DNA of 16,955 nucleotides from Bathyarchaeum sp965602795 (GTDB lineage: Archaea > Thermoproteota > Bathyarchaeia > Bathyarchaeales > Bathyarchaeaceae). The stretch spans positions 1 through 16,955 of the forward strand of contig CBFCZR010000021.1 of assembly GCA_965602795.1 (NCBI GenBank). The letters run 5' to 3'. This document shows, in pieces, positions 13,331 through 16,955 of this stretch (the first letter of the stretch is position 1; every line of letters begins with the position of its first letter). The notes under the pieces were generated by a model that ran no database searches, had not been told where the DNA came from, and was given only the letters and a program-made list of their open reading frames with translations. A program made the translations under genes and the position numbers.

Positions 13331-13660
13331 ATGGTAGAAGACCTTATCTTAGCGACGATGCCTGTGATTCCAAAATATGAGGTTGAGGAAGTTCTGGGAG
13401 TAATATATGGCACGAGCACAAGGACAAGAGGAGCAGGAGGACGAATAATTTCGGGAATCCAAGCGCTGACAGGAGGAAAAGGCACAGCATACGCAGAAGA
13501 AATCGAGAAAGCACGAAAAGAAGCTCTAGACGAACTGAAAGATGAAGCAAGAAAACTGGGAGCTAACGCAGTTCTCGCCATAGACTTTGAAACATCAGAA
13601 ATTCTGGAAGGATTCATCCTCGTAACCGCATACGGAACAGCTGTTAAACTGAAAAAATAA
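13331..13660 (+). CDS. YbjQ/UPF0145 (DUF74) family protein
   Basis: Small cytosolic protein of the YbjQ family, sometimes called heavy-metal-binding domain protein; biochemical role not established. In the 109-aa product, VEEVLGVIYGTSTRTRG, then ALDELKDEARKLGANAVLAI and a C-terminal FILVTAYGTAVKL match the family's alpha-beta pattern. YbjQ proteins usually assemble as pentamers. ATG at 13331 is preferred over the in-frame TTG at 13328 because GGAGGTG lies 5 nt upstream. A TATA-like CTTTATG near 13273-13279 predicts a short leader. It is divergent from the 41-aa ORF and followed by cooC after 84 nt, with a separate TATA box. Confidence 0.9.
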   Translation: MVEDLILATMPVIPKYEVEEVLGVIYGTSTRTRGAGGRIISGIQALTGGKGTAYAEEIEKARKEALDELKDEARKLGANAVLAIDFETSEILEGFILVTAYGTAVKLKK

Positions 13661-13697
13661 ACGCTTTGAAGCTCCACGTTTGCTGCAAAAAAGATGG

Positions 13698-13705
13698 CTT
13701 TATTA
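13698..13705 (+). promoter_or_regulatory. TATA-like box of cooC
   Basis: CTTTATTA lies about 43 nt before the cooC ATG, consistent with a leader of about 17 nt that carries the GGTGAT ribosome site. It implies cooC is not dependent on the YbjQ gene transcript. Confidence 0.45.
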
Positions 13706-13744
13706 CTTCCGAAAACGCAGATAAAATTGACAAACTGGTGATTT

Positions 13745-14530
13745 ATGTTGAAGATTGCAGTTTCTGGAAAAGGTGGAGTGGGAAAAACACTCGTCTCTGG
13801 AACCCTTGCAGGTTACTTCGCAAAAAAGGGCTTTAAAGTGATGGCTATCGACGCTGACCCCTCACCTAACCTAGCTTTAACGTTGGGTATACCCGTGGAG
13901 AAAGCAAATCAGATAGTCCCAATCTCCGAGAACAAGGAACTGCTAAAATCAAAGACAAGCACCAACTATCCGGGAGTATACAAACTCCACTTCACGGTGG
14001 ATGATATAGTTGAAAATAATGGAATGAAATCACCCTACGGCGTAAACTTGCTTGTCATGGGAACCGTCAAATCTGCCGGCGGAGGATGCGCCTGCGGAGC
14101 CAACGCGGTGATAAGGGAGCTTCTTCGCCACCTCATTGTTGAACGTGACGAGGTTGTGGTTGTGGACATGGAAGCAGGCGTGGAGCATTTGGGAAGGGGA
14201 ACAGCCAGCCAAGTGGACACCATGCTTATAGTTGCTGAAGCCAGCCGCAAATCCTTAGAGATTGCCAAGAAAATCTATGGTTTAGCCAAAGACTTGAAGA
14301 TAAAAGATGTTTTCATTGTCGGAAACAGGGTTAGAGATTCCGAAGAAAAAGAGTTGATTACTGATTTTACAGAAAAGAATGCGCTTCCGTTAATGGCTTT
14401 GATTCCCTACGATGACACAGTTATAAAAGCGGACAGGGTAGGCGAGACACCTCTCAAGTATTCAGATACCTCAAAGGGAATAGCAGCAATTCAGGGAATC
14501 GGCGAAAAACTTCTCCAAAACAATAAATAG
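13745..14530 (+). CDS. cooC: CooC-type nickel-insertion ATPase for CO dehydrogenase
   Basis: MinD/SIMIBI-class ATPase that matures nickel CO dehydrogenase or CODH/acetyl-CoA synthase. The 261-aa product has the deviant Walker A GKGGVGKT (8-15), switch DADPSPNLALTLG (36-48), the metal-binding CxC in GGGCACGAN (Cys115, Cys117), which marks CooC rather than MinD, and DMEAGVEHLGRGT (141-153). Length is normal for the family. ATG with GGTGAT 4 nt upstream. No CODH/ACS gene lies in the window, so its target must be elsewhere; the Wood-Ljungdahl pathway is common in Bathyarchaeia. It is followed after 12 nt by a CoA-binding protein, probably in one operon. Confidence 0.93.
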   Translation: MLKIAVSGKGGVGKTLVSGTLAGYFAKKGFKVMAIDADPSPNLALTLGIPVEKANQIVPISENKELLKSKTSTNYPGVYKLHFTVDDIVENNGMKSPYGVNLLVMGTVKSAGGGCACGANAVIRELLRHLIVERDEVVVVDMEAGVEHLGRGTASQVDTMLIVAEASRKSLEIAKKIYGLAKDLKIKDVFIVGNRVRDSEEKELITDFTEKNALPLMALIPYDDTVIKADRVGETPLKYSDTSKGIAAIQGIGEKLLQNNK

Positions 14531-14542
14531 GTTCTGGAAGGT

Positions 14543-14974
14543 TTGAGCCAAGAGGAAATCAAATCAATTCTAGAAAAATACAGAACTGTAGCAGTTGTGG
14601 GATTGTCTAGGTACCCAAATAAAGACAGTTACCGGGTGGCAAATTACCTGCAATCTGTGGGTTACCACATTATTCCCGTTAACCCTTTTGCTGATGAAGT
14701 TTTGGGCAAAAAAAGCTACAAAAGCCTCCTCGATGTGCCTGAAGCAATAGAAGTTGTGGACATTTTCAGACCCGCCGAGGAAGTGCCAGCCATCGTAGAG
14801 GAAGCCATCCAACTAAAGAATAAAACTGGTTCTCCAAAGGTGGTTTGGATGCAATTAGGCATCGTCAATGAAGAGGCGGCTAGGCGGGCGAGGGAAGCGG
14901 GCTTCACGGTTGTGATGGACAGGTGTATGATGAGGGAGCATAAGCATCTTCAGCAGGAAAAAGGTTCTAGATAA
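14543..14974 (+). CDS. CoA-binding-domain protein (YccU-like)
   Basis: Stand-alone Rossmann CoA-binding domain, as found in the N-terminus of ADP-forming acetyl-CoA synthetase and succinyl-CoA synthetase alpha. The 143-aa product shows TVAVVGLSRYPNKDSYRVAN (15-34), GYHIIPVNPFADEVLGKKSY, VVDIFRPAEEVP and VVWMQLGI, then MDRCMMREH near the C-terminus. The exact physiological role is not known. It probably uses a TTG start with GGAAGG very close upstream and lies 12 nt behind cooC. The pairing with a CODH maturation factor makes a link to acetyl-CoA metabolism attractive, but it is inferred. Confidence 0.9.
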   Translation: MSQEEIKSILEKYRTVAVVGLSRYPNKDSYRVANYLQSVGYHIIPVNPFADEVLGKKSYKSLLDVPEAIEVVDIFRPAEEVPAIVEEAIQLKNKTGSPKVVWMQLGIVNEEAARRAREAGFTVVMDRCMMREHKHLQQEKGSR

Positions 14975-15042
14975 CAACGGAAAACATCTTAAATAATGGT
15001 CACAGCGTTATACATTAGAATCAAAAGGGAAGGAAACAGCCA

Positions 15043-15186
15043 ATGAACCTGCCTGAACAAAGAATAGTCGGGGCGCTCATATTGCTCGCCGGAGTATCGT
15101 TCCTAGCAGTCGGACTCTACACAGGCCAACTAACAACCGTAATCGAAATTATCGGCGAAGTACTAAACGCAGCAATCGCAGGATAA
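15043..15186 (+). CDS. Small single-span membrane protein (47 aa)
   Basis: A 47-codon ORF giving MNLPEQRIVGALILLAGVSF and then LAVGLYTGQLTTVIEIIGE, ending VLNAAIAG. Residues 8-27 form one hydrophobic helix, and an amphipathic segment follows. AAGGA lies about 8 nt before the ATG, and a TATA-like CTTAAATAAT (about 14987-14996) precedes by a typical distance. No family recognised; comparable mini-proteins are widespread in archaea. It ends 16 nt from the convergent radical SAM gene. Its promoter and clean frame support it, but its size limits certainty. Confidence 0.6.
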   Translation: MNLPEQRIVGALILLAGVSFLAVGLYTGQLTTVIEIIGEVLNAAIAG

Positions 15187-15202
15187 CCCATTACATACGG
15201 TC

Positions 15203-16216
15203 TCATTTTTTGTGTGATTTCCAGAGGCTAACCAGCTGGGACGCCTCCTTGAGAGGATTCTGCATCATCATTGACACTCCTGCAGTGCATTCAAGCCAGC
15301 ATCCCTTACACGCAGAGACTTTGCACCATCCCTCGCTGTCCCGTTTCCCTTTCAATATGGCATCAACAGAGCCGCTTAACGTATCTCCCAGCACAATGTC
15401 TGACCGAGCTGGACAGGCCAAAAGTTTACCCGACGGGTCGATAGCGACATACAGTTCTCCAGCGTGACAGATTTTCGGCGCCTTACCCTTGAAAAATGCC
15501 TCAAATCCCTTCACAAAATCTGTTGGCACCGCCAAGAAACCGGGGTCCGAGCGCTTGAGCCTCAGCAGATAGTCTATAAGCCTAGAAACTTGTTTGTCGG
15601 ATGGTGTGTTTTCTGGTGCTGGTGGATATGGGTGCATGGGTTGAACCTGAGCGAAGTCAACTTGGCTGTGTAGTTCCTCAATGAATTGGGGTAAAATGTC
15701 AATGTTACTTGGGGTAGCGACGCTGTTTACTCCCACCTTTACTCCGTGAGCCTTCAGCAAGCGCACGGCTTCAACTGCCTTATCATAAGTTCCTGGTACC
15801 CCCCTTATTTTGTCGTGAACTTCTTTGGGACCGTCAAGGGACACAACAACCACATCAAAGACAGCCGCCACCTCACCGACTCTGCGTTCATTCAGCAGTG
15901 TTCCGTTGGTGTTCATACTCACCAAGCATCCATGTGAGGCTGCTCGTTTGGCAAGGACAGCCAAGTCTTTCCGCAGGAGAGGTTCGCCTCCGCTGAGGTC
16001 AAAAAAGGAGACGCCTAAACTGCAAACCGCGTCTATGGCTGCTAAAGCCTTCTTTGTTGGCAGTTCCGGTGTGTCCGTTTTCCACCAATCGCAGAATACA
16101 CATTTCATGTTGCATCTGCCGGTTACGTTGTAGGATGCAAACAGGGGGGCGGGTTTTTTTGCCTTAAACTTGAGGAATCCGGTGATTACCTTGGTGGTTA
16201 ACTGGTTAGGCTTCAC
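15203..16216 (-). CDS. Radical SAM protein with SPASM-like C-terminus
   Basis: Radical SAM enzyme with unknown substrate. In the 337-aa product the cluster motif is C35-x3-C39-x2-C42 (GRCNMKCVFC), followed by SGGEPLLR (75-82), VSLDGPKEVHDKIRG and VNSVATPSN. The C-terminal region has extra cysteines at about 250, 268, 298, 303, 306 and 310 (ICHAGE, ACPARS, ACKGCWLEC), consistent with a SPASM or twitch domain binding one or two auxiliary clusters. Such proteins act in peptide or cofactor maturation; no precursor peptide is apparent beside it apart from the unrelated 47-aa membrane ORF. GTG at 16216 is chosen because GGGGAGG lies 6 nt upstream; the frame could extend five codons. It follows the coiled-coil gene by 51 nt. 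Confidence 0.92.
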   Translation of the reverse strand: MKPNQLTTKVITGFLKFKAKKPAPLFASYNVTGRCNMKCVFCDWWKTDTPELPTKKALAAIDAVCSLGVSFFDLSGGEPLLRKDLAVLAKRAASHGCLVSMNTNGTLLNERRVGEVAAVFDVVVVSLDGPKEVHDKIRGVPGTYDKAVEAVRLLKAHGVKVGVNSVATPSNIDILPQFIEELHSQVDFAQVQPMHPYPPAPENTPSDKQVSRLIDYLLRLKRSDPGFLAVPTDFVKGFEAFFKGKAPKICHAGELYVAIDPSGKLLACPARSDIVLGDTLSGSVDAILKGKRDSEGWCKVSACKGCWLECTAGVSMMMQNPLKEASQLVSLWKSHKK

Positions 16217-16267
16217 GGTTTTCCTCCCCACTTTTTAGTTCAAAGAAATATACTCTACTTGGGCAAT

Positions 16268-16846
16268 CTAGCTCTTCTGCTTCATTTTCTCATACATTTT
16301 TTCTAGGGTCCAGCGGAGGGACGATTTCAGTTCCCGTGACCTGTCGCGCCTGAGGTTTCTGATGGTTATCTCCCTGAGTGTGTTTCCGTCTTGTTTGATG
16401 TTGTAGGATAATATTTTTTCTGGGTCTATCTTGCCTTTGTTGGCGTCTTCTTTGTCTTTCTCCTGCATCTTCGCCAAAACACGTTCCACAAAAAAGGATT
16501 TAAAGGGCGGAATGTTGGCGTCGAAGTTTTTGTCTTCTGCCAACGTAATCTGTACCGAATCTTTTTCACTGTAAAATTGGGCTAAGAGGTCTCCAGTCAC
16601 CGTCTTTAGGGGAACCCCCTTCTTCTGCGGTGTAACTGGGGGCGGTGGGGTCGCCTGTTTCGGAGCTGGCTGAACTGACTTTGACATTTCTGCTCTCTTG
16701 AAGCCCTGCTTAAGCAGAGTTTTATCTATCACATTGAGCAGCGTTTTTAGTCCATCCAGTTCTGTTTCTATAGTTTCTACGCGCTTTTCTAGTATAGCAC
16801 GGAGCTTAGCTATCTTCTTGATTTCCTCTTTTTCTTCCTCGCTCAT
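16268..16846 (-). CDS. Coiled-coil protein of unknown function
   Basis: Unrecognised 192-aa protein. Residues 1-50 (MSEEEKEEIKKIAKLRAILE, then KRVETIETELDGLKTLLNVI) form a likely coiled coil. A proline-rich linker with PAPKQATPPPPVTPQKK lies around 60-76. The C-terminal domain (77-192) looks alpha/beta, with LLAQFYSEKDSVQITLAED, FFVERVLAKMQ, and the strongly basic NLRRDRSRELKSSLRWTLEK, which may bind nucleic acid. ATG with GGGGAT about 8 nt upstream. No signal or membrane segments. It may share a transcript with the radical SAM gene, though a TATA-like GAGTATATTT (about 16243-16252) in the 51-nt gap suggests that gene has its own promoter. Confidence 0.75.
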   Translation of the reverse strand: MSEEEKEEIKKIAKLRAILEKRVETIETELDGLKTLLNVIDKTLLKQGFKRAEMSKSVQPAPKQATPPPPVTPQKKGVPLKTVTGDLLAQFYSEKDSVQITLAEDKNFDANIPPFKSFFVERVLAKMQEKDKEDANKGKIDPEKILSYNIKQDGNTLREITIRNLRRDRSRELKSSLRWTLEKMYEKMKQKS

Positions 16847-16922
16847 AGTTCATCCCCTTCAAGCAAACTAGTTATACGTTTCCATCCAAGCTTACATAAA
16901 CAGATTATTGCCTATAAGAAGT

Positions 16923-16955
16923 ATGAAAGAAGACCTTTTAAGCTTGGTTTATCCC
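16923..16955 (+). CDS. Possible start of a gene cut by the window edge
   Basis: ATG at 16923 opens a frame (MKEDLLSLVYP) to the window end. A TATA-like TTACATAAAC (about 16891-16900) lies at the spacing expected for a leaderless transcript. Eleven residues are too few to identify a family. Confidence 0.3.
   Translation, partial: MKEDLLSLVYP

Overview
The window looks like a stretch of an archaeal chromosome, most probably from a Bathyarchaeia (TACK) genome. This is inferred from gene content only: a eukaryote-type DNA topoisomerase IB, an archaeal NAC with a UBA domain, a stand-alone C2-PUA protein of the archaeosine transglycosylase type, archaeal Tsr3, a CooC-type ATPase and a methanogen-like A-type flavoprotein. 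Promoters look archaeal (BRE/TATA-like boxes about 25-30 nt upstream), with both leaderless and Shine-Dalgarno starts. No rRNA, tRNA, CRISPR array, insertion sequence or prophage was seen, and no stretch over 300 nt lacks a gene.

Layout. 1-4014, minus strand: topoisomerase IB, then the NAD(P)HX repair enzyme Nnr overlapping tsr3. 4137-5028, plus strand: PUA-domain protein followed by NAC. 5031-5543, minus: cobalamin adenosyltransferase, convergent with NAC. 5684-6844, plus: a Glu/Leu-type amino-acid dehydrogenase. 6913-8085, minus: an exported protein with an amidotransferase-like C-terminal fold. 8284-8757, plus: TrmO. 8768-9976, minus: flavodiiron protein. 10160-10465, plus: a zinc-ribbon membrane protein. 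10449-12624, minus: a B12-type radical SAM protein and a Cys-rich membrane protein in one operon. 12839-13139, minus: a 41-aa ORF and a 57-aa zinc-finger protein, almost touching. 13331-14974, plus: a YbjQ-family protein, CooC, and a CoA-binding protein. 15043-15186, plus: a 47-aa single-span membrane protein. 15203-16846, minus: a coiled-coil protein of unknown function and a radical SAM/SPASM protein. The last 33 nt may hold the start of another plus-strand gene.

How the genes fit together. Three themes recur: translation and RNA modification (Tsr3, PUA/ArcTGT-like, NAC, TrmO); corrinoid, anaerobic C1 and oxygen-stress biology (CobO, CooC, flavodiiron protein, B12 radical SAM); and metabolite repair or amino-acid turnover (Nnr, dehydrogenase). 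They do not form one pathway. No complete new system can be demonstrated. The most unusual signals are regulatory: a 37-bp dyad in the topoisomerase/PUA divergent promoter, two identical-arm GTCAAG dyads upstream of the exported protein, and mirrored 9-mers between the flavodiiron and zinc-ribbon genes. Two compact unknown modules also stand out: B12 radical SAM plus Cys-rich membrane protein, and the two-gene zinc-finger micro-operon. All family calls are by eye.
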